Shown here: positions 1 through 11,617 of the stretch, piece by piece
Layout of the letters: every line of letters begins with the position of its first letter
Position numbering within the stretch: position 1 is the stretch's first letter
Source of the DNA: Coniosporium tulheliwenetii
Taxonomy: Eukaryota > Ascomycota > Dothideomycetes
DNA length: 64,000 nt
Reading direction: 5' to 3'
NCBI GenBank assembly: GCA_030247845.1
Contig: JAPDRP010000003.1
Span: 806,001-870,000, forward strand
The notes under the pieces: model-generated
What the model was told of the DNA's origin: nothing
Seen by the model: only the letters and a program-made list of their open reading frames with translations
The model's database searches: none
Program-made: the position numbers and the translations under genes

Positions 1-442
1 GCCGACATGTTGACTGAGAAAAGTGCCACTGGCTTCTGGTGTTTTAACTGTACAGGTTGTTCGGAAATTTTGGGTCTTGTAGAAGGTAGGATTTCTGGAG
101 AAGGACTCTTGGCACTGGCGATAGGGCGCTGATTAGATTATCTCGATAATCAGCCACTCTGGAGATCCAGAATGATTGTTCGAAATTTTGGCGACTGAAT
201 TTTCTTTCTGGCTGCCAGTTGGATGACGACAGAACATAGAACGCTTTTACCCTTGGCGCTGAAGAATGGACTGACGCGTCGCCATCCGCTCCCAAAGCCG
301 ACCCTGTTCACGCCTTGAACACCTCTTCACCGCTTCGTTCTCAGCCAACTTCTCCAGCGTCCACGATGCTCCCGCGATAACACTTCAGTTGACATCACAA
401 CACTACAACATCACAGCGTCTTACACCGCTAGACAGGCCCAA
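1..442. other. Intergenic, left edge
   Basis: No supportable gene. This should hold the promoter and 5' leader of the ornithine carrier, whose first good ATG is at 443. A longer frame opens with TTG at 389, but the ATG at 443 follows CCAA, a reasonable fungal start context. Confidence 0.5.
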
Positions 443-1483
443 ATGTCATTGGATCTTACGGACAGCGCCGTGTCCATCGCCAACCCACCTCACAATGGCC
501 TTGGAGTCGGCGGCAAAGATCCGCTCGCCGGACAGGGCAAAGAAGCACTCAAGGACGTGACATTTGGTTCCCTGGCAGGCATCGCGGGAAAGTTCATCGA
601 GTATCCTTTCGACACCGTGAAGGTGCGGCTACAGTCACAGCCAGACCATCTACCGTTGCAATACACAGGACCGCTAGATTGCTTTAAGCAGTCCCTGCGC
701 CGCGATGGGTTCATGGGCTTGTACAGGGGGATCAGCGCACCACTTGTTGGCGCCGCGGTGGAGACAAGTAGCTTGTTCTTCAGTGTATGCTGCACGCCGC
801 CGCCTCCTGACGCTGTTACAAGTATCTAACTGTGTTCCCAGTACCGAATCGCGCAGGATATCCTTCAAGCAACAGTGCTTCCAGCATCAGAGCCTCTGCC
901 GTTCAACGCGCTGCTGGTTTGCGGCGCAGCATCCGGCGCCTTCACGTCTCTCCTCTTGACCCCCATCGAGCTCATCAAGTGCAAGATGCAGGTGCCCCTC
1001 GAGACCACGAGTTCTTCGTTACGTCGGCCCGGCCCTCTTGCTCTTATCGCGTCGGTGTATCGCCATCAAGGCCTACTTGGCTTCTGGCACGGACAGCTGG
1101 GCACGCTCATCCGCGAGACAGGTGGATCAGCGGCCTGGTTCGGTAGCTACGAAGGCGTGAGTTTGCTGTTCCGCAGGATGCGCCAGGACGCCAGAGACGC
1201 GCCGCTCCCCATCTACCAGCAGATGACGGCAGGTGCGGCTGCTGGTATGAGCTATAACTTCATGTTCTATCCGGCGGATACCATCAAGTCACGGATGCAG
1301 ACCGAAGACGTCAGCCAACTGGCCGGAGGAAGGCGTACGTTTTGGACCGCGGCGAAGTCTTTATGGCAGCAGCAGGGCCTGAAGGGCTTGTATAGAGGTT
1401 GCGGCATCACCGTGGCTAGGTCTGCACCAAGCTCGGCGTTCATATTCACGATTTACGAGGCGCTTCGGCGGCGATTCGCATGA
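443..1483 (+). CDS. ARG13: Mitochondrial ornithine/basic amino acid carrier (Arg-13/Ort1 family)
   Basis: Inner-membrane carrier of the SLC25 family. Members of the Arg-13/Ort1 branch exchange ornithine made in the matrix for cytosolic substrates during arginine synthesis. Two exons, 443-784 and 842-1483, are joined across a 57-bp intron (785-841), giving about 327 aa. All three carrier repeats are visible, each with its signature: PFDTVKVRLQ in repeat 1, PIELIKCKMQ in repeat 2 and PADTIKSRMQ in repeat 3. The stretches AGIAGKFIEYPFDTVKVR and YRGCGITVARSAPSSAFIF are closely like Neurospora ARG-13, which is why I name this branch rather than a generic carrier. Substrate assignment is by family resemblance only. 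The next gene lies 740 bp downstream on the same strand. Confidence 0.9.
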
Positions 1484-2221
1484 ACGATGCTACGATTAGC
1501 GGCATTGCAGGCGTTCTAGAGGTATGCTGGGAAGAATTGGTGCGTTAGCTTGCGATAGAGCCTGTTTACTACTCAGCGGTTGACTTGACATCTTGTGGTG
1601 CAAGAGCCATTTGAAAAGGGCGTTGCCGCATTGAAAGCTACTCGTGGATATTAAAGTGGACAACCCAGACGGAGTTTTTAGACAGAATAAAATCTTAGTG
1701 CTTAATGCACTGAAGGGCCGAACTGCTGAACATATCGTGCTTTCTATCGTATGAAATCGGTCTAGCTGCTCTACAACTGACAAGATCATGAGTCAAGTTC
1801 GGTCGTGAATCTGGTATTCAACAAGCCGGAGCATAGATGCGGCAACAAACTTTTCGAAAGGATGGCCCTTGGTGCTGCAAACTGAGGTGCTCAACGGACT
1901 GAGTTCCGTTCAGCCTCTTCACATGTTCGGACGGCAGCTGCCAGATCTGCCAAGGGACCCTAGCGCGTCGCGGGGTGCGTTGCAGCTGAAGAGCCGAGGC
2001 GTAACCCCGGCTTTGATCATCCCGCCGAACAATGGCCATGTGCTGCTCCAGTGCCTCCAATCTGCCAACCTATCCCGCTTCCTATCTTGTACCTTGAGGA
2101 CCCTCGCATACTCGTGTCCGACGCCCAATCCATACAGCTTCAGTACAGAACACGTCGACACCTCCATAGCTCTTGCGCCGCCTAAGCCAAGGTCGCTGAC
2201 GTAGCTTGTCGCGCCTGCAAC
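1484..2221. other. Intergenic between ornithine carrier and PXMP4-like gene
   Basis: Short frames of about 60-110 codons occur on both strands, but none has a recognisable motif, consistent coding character or splice structure. It presumably carries the carrier's 3' end and the promoter of the next gene. Confidence 0.4.
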
Positions 2222-3083
2222 ATGGAGAATCTGGAAGCCGTAAAGGTCAGGCATAGCTGGAAGCTATACTCACGCTTCTTGAAGCTCTCACTGACCTTCC
2301 GCGATCCCAGGCCTCGCTCGAGCAAATCGTCCTCGACCCCCGCTACCACGACCTCTTCACCCTCGTTAAAGCCTTCCGCAATGGCATCGTCTACGGCACC
2401 AAAGTCCGCTTCCCACACGCGCTGGTGTATGCATTCTCCCTTCCTCTCTGCCAAATTCACCCTCGTTGACGTATTCGGGGCCTAAACAGCATGATCTTCC
2501 TCTTCCGCCACGGCAGCCTCCGCTCCAAAGTCTCCCTCGTCCTGCGCGCAACCCGCACCCACGCGCGTAACCTCGGCCGCTTCGCGCTAATCTACAAGAC
2601 CTCGATGCTCCTCCTCCGCTACAGCTCGCCCACGCAAAAGGAGCGCCACTACGACACCTTCCTCGCCGGGCTGATCGGCGGGTACGCCGTATTCGGGCGG
2701 GGCATCCAGAGCAGCGTCAACCAGCAGATCGTCATCTATGTCTTCGCGCGGGTGGTGCTGGCGCTGGCGAAGCTGGCGATACTGCCGCGCGGCGAGGGCA
2801 AGGTGAGTGGCAGTGGCGGAGGGTATGGGCTGATAAGAGATGAGAGGCTGAGAGAGCGCATCCGGGATAATGCGTGGACTGTTTTCGCAAGTTTGAGCTG
2901 GGCGGCGGTTATGTATATCTTTAGGTGGCATCCGGAGACTGTGCAGCCTAGTCTGAGGAGCAGTATGAATTACATGTGGGTGCCAATGCTCTGTTGGTGA
3001 GGGGGTGGTTGCTAATTTGATGCAGATACGTGAATGCGGATCATTGGGACGGCTTGAAGACGTTACTCTGGCACAACAAGTAG
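2222..3083 (+). CDS. PXMP4: Peroxisomal membrane protein PXMP4/PMP24 family
   Basis: Small multi-pass membrane protein of the PMP24 family, related to Tim17/22/23. Its molecular role in peroxisomes is not settled. I resolve four exons: 2222-2239, 2311-2426, 2490-2975 and 3026-3083, about 225 aa. Introns are 71, 63 and 50 bp. The first intron has a CTGAC branch site just upstream of a CCCAG acceptor and gives the start MENLEAASLEQIVLDP. Family hallmarks follow: RYHDLFTLVKAFRNGIVYG, VRFPHAL, then FLFRHGSLRSK and ARNLGRFALIYK, a glycine-rich AGLIGGYAVFGR segment, and the C-terminal VNADHWDGLKTLLWHNK. The first exon is only six codons, so the start is the least certain part. A 218-codon antisense frame over this gene is a shadow. 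Confidence 0.85.
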
Positions 3084-3781
3084 CGGCAGTGGAATCTGCA
3101 TGGGCTGGTTGTGGCATCGCATTGGGTAGTCCGGCGTTTGGCGTGTCGCATTTGGGAGAACGGATGCTGTGAAATCTAGACGATAGATGGAGGGGAAGGG
3201 CCAGGGTGCGGTTGGTGTTGTTCTCCATAATCGTCCTGCACATTAACAGCCTTGAAACGGCCAGCAGTATTGTTGCTCAGATCTCATGGTGCAACCACTC
3301 TGTGCGAGTATTCCACCTCCTGCTAGCAAGCCACTTGACTGGCGAATGCTCTTAGCACCAATCGACCATGACAAACTTCGACAGGAGAATGCTGCGGAGC
3401 GAACAGTTCACTATTGGTACGAGGGGAGTTGGGTGGAGTCATCGAGCTCGGAGCGCCTATCGCAAACCGCACGGCGCACCTCGTTGCATTCATGGACGGA
3501 CTGTCTCTTGCGCTGGATATGGACATTTTGCAACGAACATGCGACATCCTCTAAGCACAGTGCGAACACCCTTCGACGACGGCGACGTTCTACGGAAAAG
3601 CGGTTGTTACCCCTTTCGGCGCTTCGTTGCAGGCTTGACCTTGAAGTTCGAACAGTCGGAGAGTTCTATTATACTCGTTGTATATCTCTCGGATCCGTCG
3701 TCTTCTTCTTGAGTTGACATTTCCAAGCTTGTGGTATTAAGCATCTTCGATTTCGTCATGCCAACGGCGTGGTTCAACTTT

Positions 3782-3822
3782 GCGGACCTTCAGGGTTGCG
3801 GACCTTCCATCTACGGACCTTC
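3782..3822. repeat. Short direct repeat, CGGACCTTC x3
   Basis: CGGACCTTC recurs three times at intervals of about 16 bp, with related copies nearby (ATGGACCTT further on). Too short to call a minisatellite with confidence. No coding or regulatory role is evident. Confidence 0.4.
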
Positions 3823-4290
3823 CGGGTTACGGGCCGCGTTTCTTTAATGTAATAGTTTGTATGGACCTTACCGTTGCTGTCCATGAGCTTCCGTGTAGAG
3901 AGTATGCCCTCCTTTGAATATGACTTGCTGCTCCCGTGTTGGCATGGCTGTTTATTGGACTGCATCTGCGAGCAGTATGCAGTACATCATAGATCTTTGG
4001 CCCAGGAGCGATGTCCGAACGTCTCTATCCGAGACAGTCTGCATAGCTATGCACAGTGATGCCTCAGAGCGCGACCGGAGACGTTCTTGTACATCCGTGC
4101 CGCAGCTGTGATGCGCATACCAAGGCGTCGTCGGACAATGCTCGTGCATCCGGGGACCCTCCAACGCTGTGGTCGACCTTTGATATACGGGCCTTTTGCT
4201 ATTCACCTTTGCAACATTCCTCTAGTTAAAGACGCAGGACAATACAATAGATCGGGGATTACGAAAAACGGACGGTAATCGCTTTTGAAC

Positions 4291-4790
4291 TTAGAAGGGA
4301 TACAAGTTTACTGAGTAGACCTCAAGAGAGATCGTGGAGAGCATCACGTGAAACGGCAACGGACATTTAACGCAAGCCATGTAAACGCCCCCAGCGCCAT
4401 GCAATGTAATCTTAGACTGACAAGCTGGCGCTCCGAACAGTATCCCAGGACGATGCTCGAGCAGAAGATAGACATTCGTGCCAAGTTTAGGGCTGGGAAT
4501 ACTCGATCCATCGGGGAGCGACTGTTCGGAGCAGGGAGATTCAACAATTAACTTGCAACTCCAGTGATAGCAAAGGTTGCCTTCTGCCAACCATCGCTCG
4601 GAACACCGCTCCGGAAGTTTGTCGTCCTGAGGTTCCAACCAGCGCGTACCCGTATCAGCGTTGTCCAGCGAGCTAGGGATTGGCCGGATTGATTGTGAAA
4701 GCTCCAGGCCTCAACTGCGCGATTCGTCTCCTTGTTGCCGGTCGCACACTGGCATTGTGAACACTCAAGACACGCGCCGGCTCAGCGATG
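4291..4790 (-). pseudogene. Possible cysteine-rich protein remnant
   Basis: A 115-codon minus-strand frame (4291-4638) contains six spaced cysteines and protein-like composition (LGTNVYLLLEHRPGILFGAP). Upstream on the same strand, in another frame, is a second cysteine-rich stretch, ACLECSQCQCATGNKET, which resembles the cysteine spacing of small secreted fungal proteins. The two pieces are not joined by an obvious intron. Stop codons interrupt both upstream, and I see no signal peptide. It could be a decayed secreted protein gene, a gene broken by sequence error, or chance. I do not recognise a family. Confidence 0.2.
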
Positions 4791-5911
4791 TTCACTCGCA
4801 CCTGCGAATGAAACATTCGACACGTTGTGGAAGCGTGTTCAGGTCCACTTGTCAGGGACCTCCCAGCCCAGCATCTTGACGAGAGCCTCACCAAAGACAG
4901 CGCACTGGCCTCAGCCGGGACCAATTTGTTGAATTGCTACAATCGAGCAAAACGCCCCTGGTTGAACGACCCTCGTTACACGCCGGGAAGATAGAAGCTT
5001 TCTTAAGCTCATCTGTTTGGACGTCTGATCAGCCTGATCAGCAAACGTTCCCGCCATCCCCACATTTCAGCGTCACGACTGCAGAAGAGTCATATCTAGA
5101 ATTCGACGCCAGACCGTTTGACCGATAGATTCCATCACTTGCTACGCATGCTCCGGGGTGGCCGGCGTGGATCAGTGAGCTTATTGTCTGGACTGGTTAA
5201 TCAACAGAAATACTTCAACGCTTTGTGCAGCTTCAGGTATACACTCAGCCCTGCTATCTTGCCCGAAGCTTGTCTTTGAGGACTGACACCAAGGTCACAG
5301 GAAACCATTTACGTCTTCTCCACGGTCCTGTCGCACGTTTCCATCGCCGTTGCTCGAGCAAGCTGCCCAAGCGCTTCCACCGACGCCACCGACGCCTCCT
5401 GCAGCAGTCACAAGGCAGAACCGCTTGAAGTGTCGGCCCAAGGGAGATATACGGGATTCAATCTCATTGATCGATCATATTAAGAGCTAGTCGGTTCGGA
5501 TAGTGGTTGGTTGTGGGAGAGAGTTGGAGACTAAACACTACTGCGACGACGCTGCTCCGGGAACGCCCGATCAAGCCTTCCCCGCATTTTCACGGATCCG
5601 CCGAAAAAGCGCAGAGTGGCTTGCTTGCGAAACACTTGTCGGTCGTAGGAAACGAGGGATATACTGATCAGGCTGGCGCACTGGATCATGAGGTAGCCTT
5701 TGCGTGGGATTGAAGAAGTAGCTGCTTGGCCCGCATACTCCCAAGGACAGCGGTGGTCACGCCTATATCTCCTGCACCGACGGCACACAAGGTGCCTGTT
5801 GAATCCGTATTCTCTTCCGGACAAGGACGTTGAAGCAGCAGGACTTTGTGCGGCTCTGGTGTAGTCGCGTGTCGCTACTCGTCCTCAATTGAGGTGGTTG
5901 ACGCACGCACC

Positions 5912-7966
5912 ATGTCCTCTCCACCACCTGTAAGGCGCTTCAAAGTCGAGCCAGTGGAAACGGCCTCGAAGTTATCTCGAAGATTTGCACCAGAGCCCGT
6001 AGAGACATCCACTAAAACTACTCGAAAGTTTGCTGCCGAACCTATAGAGACCACCTCGAAGATACATCGCAGATTTGCTCCACAGCCCGTAGAGACCTCC
6101 ACGAAAACCACTCGAAAAGTCGCACCCCAGCCCGTAGAGACGTCAACTTCGAGCAGCAGGAGTCGACGCAATGTTGAGGAGTCAAGTAACACCAGGGGGA
6201 AGTTCAGTCCACAGCCGGTGGAGACAAGTTCAAGAAGTAATCGAAACAAATCCGGGGTTGCAAGCGAAGCTTCTGCGGAAGAAAGAAGCCAAAGTAGTGA
6301 TAGACCTCCACGCCGAAAGTTTGCGCCGCAATTAATAGAAACAGCAAAACGGACACGAAAATCTGGTGACACGAGCCCAGCGATCCTTCCTTCCGACAGG
6401 ACCGAGGCCACACCTGACGACCATGTGCTGGGGAGGCCACGACCCAGCGTACTACCTGCACCACCGGACAACACCCCTGCCACCAGCATGTTGCACGTAC
6501 CCCAGTTGCGTGACGTGTCCCATCTTGATGTGCTTGAGGCGCGGAGGATTGGGGCTCCGCTCGACTTGCGGAAACTCTCCACCAGCAGCGCACGCTCACA
6601 TTCATTTAGATGTCCCGAACTAGAAACCATTGAGTCTTCCGAATCCGAAGAAGGATCTAACATACCCTCTTTATCAACTTCACCATCGACGTCTTCCGAT
6701 AATTCATACATGTACAAGCACGCGACCAGATTAAGAGAGAGTGTTGACGACAGAGTCTCTGGATACCTCTTAGAAATTGCCGCGAGGGCCGCTGAGAAGC
6801 AATTACGGGAACAAGCGATGGCGGCTTTTCCGAACAGTGACTTCCATGAGCCAGTTGATCATTACATAGATCGAGACGCAGACGAGAGCAGTTTGCCTGG
6901 AACAGCGCGGACCAGTAGACATGACCTTAGGTTTACTCAAGTAAACTGGGAGCTCAAAGCAATGCGAGAGCACCAAGAACAGAGCGACCACCAGAGGTAT
7001 CGAACACCGAGCAGGCGAGAATCACACTCCAGAACCGGTCGGCTACAATCAACGACGAGTAGTCCTTGGGCAAGTCCTACGCCGGTAGGGCTATTCGCCC
7101 ATGAACAGGTCCCTGGCCAGCCAAAGAAGATAGCCGGTGGACGGCAACGAGAGATTGGTATAGAGCATATGCGCGCTGGCGCAAGACCTCCGATGTTGGG
7201 AGGCGACATTGAATTTCCCCGGTGTCCATCCCCTGAACCTGCAAGATTTGACGTCACCCAAGGCTCTCACGCGGTGCGCAAGTCGATGTGCTACCTAACG
7301 GGGCAGGCCAACAACGAGGAGCCCGAAGGTCTGTGGCAAGGAAAGACTACAGCCTCACCTAAGGTTTCGCTATGGTCCACTACTAGCAGTCGACGTTCGA
7401 GCGGGAAAGGGCTGTGGAATGGCTGCTGCTTCGACAACGGCGTCCCAGCTCCAAGAGGCCCAAGTGGACTCCTCACGCCCAGTGCCGAGAGAGGTGATCC
7501 GGTGACGACGCCCTGTCCGACTCCCACACGCGAAGAGCTACCGCCGTCACCACCTCCATCCAACCCGGACACCGGCGAGATGGCCAGCTTGAACGAAAAG
7601 TTGATGGTCGAGCAAGCCATCGATGAAGAGTTCAACGACGCGTTCGTCACTCAAGTGTATAACTACCTGTCGCTGGGCTATCCGTCTCTGGCTCGCAAGT
7701 TCGACGGGGAACTGAGCAGGATCTCTGGCACCTCCATCGCAGAGTTGCGGCAAGACGATGCTCTCGCCAATGCCCGTGGCTACATCCGGTTCGGCGACGA
7801 TGAATTTCCCGGCGATTTGGACATCACCGAGTACACATGCGCGCGTTGGACAGCACTGCGTCTGTATATCCGTGAGTGGGCGAAACAGCAGCCGAACATG
7901 ATGCGGAATGAGCACGCCTTGGGCGGCTTTGGCGTCTCGGCGAGGCGCGGCAGTTGGGCCTGGTGA
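5912..7966 (+). CDS. PVET-repeat protein of unknown function
   Basis: Single-exon gene of about 684 aa. I chose the ATG at 5912 because it sits in a strong ACCATG context; the frame opens earlier, but only with a TTG. The N-terminal third carries seven degenerate repeats with the core F-x-P-x-P-V-E-T: RFKVEPVET, RFAPEPVET, KFAAEPIET, RFAPQPVET, KVAPQPVET, KFSPQPVET and KFAPQLIET. They are separated by Ser/Thr/Arg-rich linkers. The middle is low-complexity and probably disordered, with many SP/TP sites. The last 120 residues look folded (VEQAIDEEFNDAFVTQVYNY, then SLARKFDGEL and LYIREWAKQQP). Similar conserved hypothetical proteins exist in other Pezizomycotina, but I know of no assigned function. 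The repeats could be short linear binding motifs or kinase sites; that is inference. A 280-codon antisense frame here is a shadow. Confidence 0.8.
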   Translation: MSSPPPVRRFKVEPVETASKLSRRFAPEPVETSTKTTRKFAAEPIETTSKIHRRFAPQPVETSTKTTRKVAPQPVETSTSSSRSRRNVEESSNTRGKFSPQPVETSSRSNRNKSGVASEASAEERSQSSDRPPRRKFAPQLIETAKRTRKSGDTSPAILPSDRTEATPDDHVLGRPRPSVLPAPPDNTPATSMLHVPQLRDVSHLDVLEARRIGAPLDLRKLSTSSARSHSFRCPELETIESSESEEGSNIPSLSTSPSTSSDNSYMYKHATRLRESVDDRVSGYLLEIAARAAEKQLREQAMAAFPNSDFHEPVDHYIDRDADESSLPGTARTSRHDLRFTQVNWELKAMREHQEQSDHQRYRTPSRRESHSRTGRLQSTTSSPWASPTPVGLFAHEQVPGQPKKIAGGRQREIGIEHMRAGARPPMLGGDIEFPRCPSPEPARFDVTQGSHAVRKSMCYLTGQANNEEPEGLWQGKTTASPKVSLWSTTSSRRSSGKGLWNGCCFDNGVPAPRGPSGLLTPSAERGDPVTTPCPTPTREELPPSPPPSNPDTGEMASLNEKLMVEQAIDEEFNDAFVTQVYNYLSLGYPSLARKFDGELSRISGTSIAELRQDDALANARGYIRFGDDEFPGDLDITEYTCARWTALRLYIREWAKQQPNMMRNEHALGGFGVSARRGSWAW

Positions 7967-10105
7967 TGGGGAGGCTTCACTATTGATATTCCTGCGTTCA
8001 TTCGGTTATACCGCAATACATGCAACTGAGACTTCGTCCAGAGAGCTATTGGCGCACGTGGGGGGGACTTGCTTATGGCGTAATTGCTTCTGAATGGGTC
8101 GCGCCAGACCCGCCAGTGTTCATTCGCATTCCATCGCCTACAGAGCTATTGATTAGGTTGCTGGCTTAGGCTGTAAAGGAATGTTGGATATTACCATATA
8201 TACTTCGCATGGAGAGGAGGAAGCACAGCGGGAATGTGCTGAGTGTACACGGCCGCCGAGCGACTCATTACTTAAACCAATATGTCGTTGTATCATCCGT
8301 GTTGGCCGTTGCTATCTGGTGTTTTTCGCTTTGCGCCTCCGCTTCAAACACTGCAATGAAGCGCAAGACTAGCTAGCCATGATTTCGAAACGCATCTTGT
8401 TTAACCAAAGGGACTGATCGGTTAGACAGAGTGACTAGTTTGCGGATCGACTGCCCCGACTTCCCCGCCCACTCACTTGATCGTCAGGTTCGCTCAACTT
8501 CATCCCTGCCTGACGGTGCCCTCGACGCTCCGTTTCCTAAGCAGGATTGTAACGAGAGGGTTTCGCTGCTCCATGATGCCTCAAGGCCCATCAGCGAGGC
8601 ACAGCCGCGGCAATGACAACTGGCAGAGGTCACATATTAAACGGCAACGGCTTATCTATCTACCTCCCTCTTTCGCTCAGAATATCTCCGAGAACCTCCA
8701 AACGCGCGGCCGTCGCCTCGGTAAGGCTGGGCCGTTCACACCGGCCCGTCTGCTCGAGATGGGACGCAAACGCCAGAACCTGATCCGAACGTTTCAAGCC
8801 GGTGAAGATCCTGGATGAGAGTCCAGAAGCGAGCCCTGAGCTAAGAGCCGTGTCTGAAGATGAAGCCGGAGACGTTCCCTTTTCGCTTTCCAGGATCTCC
8901 CGCCATGGCAGCTCTGGCCGCGCTTGTGGCGCAATAAACTGACGTCCGATCCTCGAGGTTCCTCGAATCACTCCGCGGAAGACGGCTCGTGGGAGACTGG
9001 TGGCTTCGATCCCGCCTCAAGAGCACACGCCGTCTCGCCGGGTCAGATGCCGCGACCTCCGTTTCGCACGCGTTTCTTGTTCAGGATAGATGCGGTGGCT
9101 TAACGCCCAGGGACGTTGCGATCCTTCGCTCCCGCGACGGCCTGCTTTATTTTGAACCATTTCGCTCAATCGGTGCTGGTCGTCCCTGGACGGGAACTTT
9201 CCAAGCACTCCAGACACTCCACCGGCAACCAATCCGGCACATCCGCTGTGCCTGCGTTGAAGGATTTCTTTTGCCCACTGGTGCAGGTAACCCTTGCGAT
9301 TGTCGTTCCTAGGTGCATAAACCGCAGAGCTATCACTGTGACCAACGACAGAGGCGGGGCGAGGTAGGGCAAGCGCATCAATCGCGGCCCTTGATTTCAC
9401 TTTCACTTCACCAGGCAATCAAACACTCCCCTTCATTCCAAACTGTCGGGAGAGATCTCTAGCCATCTTTTGGGCCCCTGCAGCGGGCTAGCCAAGGTCG
9501 TTTGTATGCGTGTGGCAGCTTCAGAAGCCACCACGGCTCCGGTCTAATATCACCACTGCTAACGCACGCCCTCGAAGCTGTTAACGAACGCTGGGGGTGG
9601 CTTGAGGGCTTCCACCAACTTCCTTGATGCTGGTCGCTCGTTTGCGGCGAGATCTACAGACCACACCATGCGCAATCCTGTATCCTCATAAGCCCTCTCT
9701 CTCTGCATTATCGGCCGCATTGTAAGCCCCTTCTCCAACCTTCTTTTGGTACCTGCAGGATTGCGCCGACCGTCTGTTCTTTGGGAACACCACCGAAGGG
9801 CTTGTCTGGGGTGTATGAATTCCCAATCCCTGGATGTCCAAGAGTTCTGAACATTAGTTCTGTTCCGTTTTTTGCGCAGCAGTTGTATATCACGCGACGA
9901 TCACTCACTTGAGCCGAGTCACTTCACGCTTTGAAGCAGTAGCATCACCTGCTTCACCCCATCCTGTTTCGTACTGTCACCGCGTTGACTCATCGGCGTC
10001 TTCGAAGAGATAGCCCGCGTGTCCCATCAGCACCGCTTCCTTACCACCACCTCTCCAACCCACCGCCACGATCGAGGTCTAGCCGATTAGGACCACGTTA
10101 TTACC
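7967..10105. other. Gene-poor stretch, 2.1 kb
   Basis: Both strands were read in all frames. Only short frames without motifs or plausible splicing were found. The last part holds the promoter and leader of the rhodopsin-like gene. A gene broken by single-base errors cannot be excluded. Confidence 0.4.
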
Positions 10106-11617
10106 ATGGCCGGCTTCGACGACGCGTTCGTGAAGGAGCTGGCGCTCAACACTTGGCCTCTTTTTGGCATCAGCGTATCTATCATAGCTCTTCGAATGTG
10201 CGTGATATTCTGAATAAGAAGCCCTGTCGAACTCCTGCTCACAACCACCAGATACGCAAGGGTACATAGAGTGGGCCTCAAGGAACTTGCTCCAGATGAC
10301 TACATCATGGGAATCGCAGGGGTAAGACACAACGGCCTTGCCTTCCCTTGTTCAACGGCTGACTTTAAGTGTTAAGGTCTGGTACATCATACTGATCGTC
10401 TGCCTGAACGTTATAGCAGGTGGCGGGGGTAGCAATCTGTACACCGAAGAGGAGCTGCCCTTCACGGACGAGGAAGTCCAGGAGCGTATCCTAGGTTCCA
10501 AGATTGTCGTCGTTTCCGAACAGGTTGGTCCACCCTCTGACCTGAAGTCTTCACACAGGTACTGACACTCATAGGCCATGCTCAACGTCATCTATACCCT
10601 CAAGGCCTGCCTACTCTTCATGTATCACCGCATCACTCAAGGAACACCTCAGCAACGTCTGGTCAAGTACCTGGCCATATATGTGGTAATCGGCTGGGTG
10701 GCTACCGAGATCGCGTTCTTCACGAACTGTCGACCCTTCTACGGGTATTGGGCTGTCCCTCCTCCGAATCCGGAGTGCACGACCTTGCGACGGTATGCAT
10801 ACGTGCAGGCAGCCTTCAATCTCACGAGCGACGTCTGCATGATTCTCATTCCGGTACCGATGGTTCTGCGCCTTAGGCTGCCTCTAAAGCAGAAGGTTAT
10901 ATTAGCCGGTGTCTTCAGCATGGGGACATTTGTTGTAAGTACTTAAGCTTCTACTGCGCTTGTGACTCACATTGACCAAACCCGGCGCCACAGATCATCG
11001 CAGCCATCCTCACAAAATACTTCAATCTCAGCGACGTCTGGGACACATCCTACATGCTCTGGTACACACGCGAAGCCTCCGTCGCAGTCTGGGTGTCCAA
11101 CCTCCCAATGATCTGGCCGCTCATGCGCGAGTGGCTCCCCTTCCTGCGCAGTATGACCGGCTCCAAGATGTCCTACAACCACGACCAGCACCGCACTGGC
11201 TACGGCAAATCCGACCCCCGCAGCAAAAACATCTCAAACCACACCGGCCTCGGCGGCCCAGACGTCCAGCTCTCGGACCTCAAGTCCAACGCGAACGCGA
11301 CGACAAGGAACGTCTCCACGTCGTCCTCGAACGACGATCTCCGCCAGGGCGGCTTCGACTTCGAGGTCAAGAAATTCGGTCGCCGCGACCGCAGCCCGGA
11401 TAGCGATGAGAGAGTCTTGAATCAGGGCCAAAACTGGGGTACGACCAAAGGCCTAGGTGATATCCGCCAGGAGACCACCATCGAGGTCGAGCACGAGACC
11501 GTGGACCTCGAGAAGGGATTTCCGAGCAGGCGGACCTCGCCGGGCCAGATCGAGTGGGATAACGGCCGGCCGATACGCGAGGTCAAGATCGAGGGCGCGA
11601 CCGACAGGAGTTTCTAG
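10106..11617 (+). CDS. Rhodopsin-like seven-helix integral membrane protein
   Basis: Member of the large fungal rhodopsin-domain family, related to the membrane part of PTH11-like proteins but without a CFEM domain. Five exons: 10106-10197, 10252-10321, 10377-10523, 10575-10934 and 10994-11617, about 430 aa. Introns of 51-59 bp all have GT..AG ends, and one has a clear GGCTGAC branch site. Membrane segments are visible from residue 15 (WPLFGISVSIIALRIYARV), in WYIILIVCLNVIAGG, in YLAIYVVIGWVATEIAFF, and later in the DVCMILIPVPMVLRL and GVFSMGTFVIIAAILT segments. The family's NCRPFYGYWAVP and loop cysteine are present. The last 160 residues are a charged, Ser/Thr-rich cytoplasmic tail. Ligand and function are unknown. 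No retinal-type lysine can be assigned by eye. Confidence 0.85.

Larger units (their letters stand above)
3084..5911. other. Gene-poor stretch, 2.8 kb
   Basis: No intact gene can be supported. Three minor items stand out and are listed separately: a short direct repeat near 3782-3822, a cysteine-rich minus-strand fragment at 4291-4790, and a 46-codon plus-strand fragment ending near 3555 with a protein-like look but no start. The last few hundred bases should include the promoter of the PVET-repeat gene. Confidence 0.4.

Noticed and set aside
2587..3243. 218-codon minus-strand ORF
   Set aside because: Antisense to the PXMP4-like gene, which has clear family motifs and splicing on the plus strand.
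3408..3555. 46-codon plus-strand stretch GGVIELGAPIANRTAHLVAF, faintly like a TetR C-terminus
   Set aside because: No start, no upstream domain in any frame, and too short to support; likely chance.
5875..6717. 280-codon minus-strand ORF
   Set aside because: Exactly antisense to the PVET-repeat coding region; its repeats are the reverse reading of those motifs.
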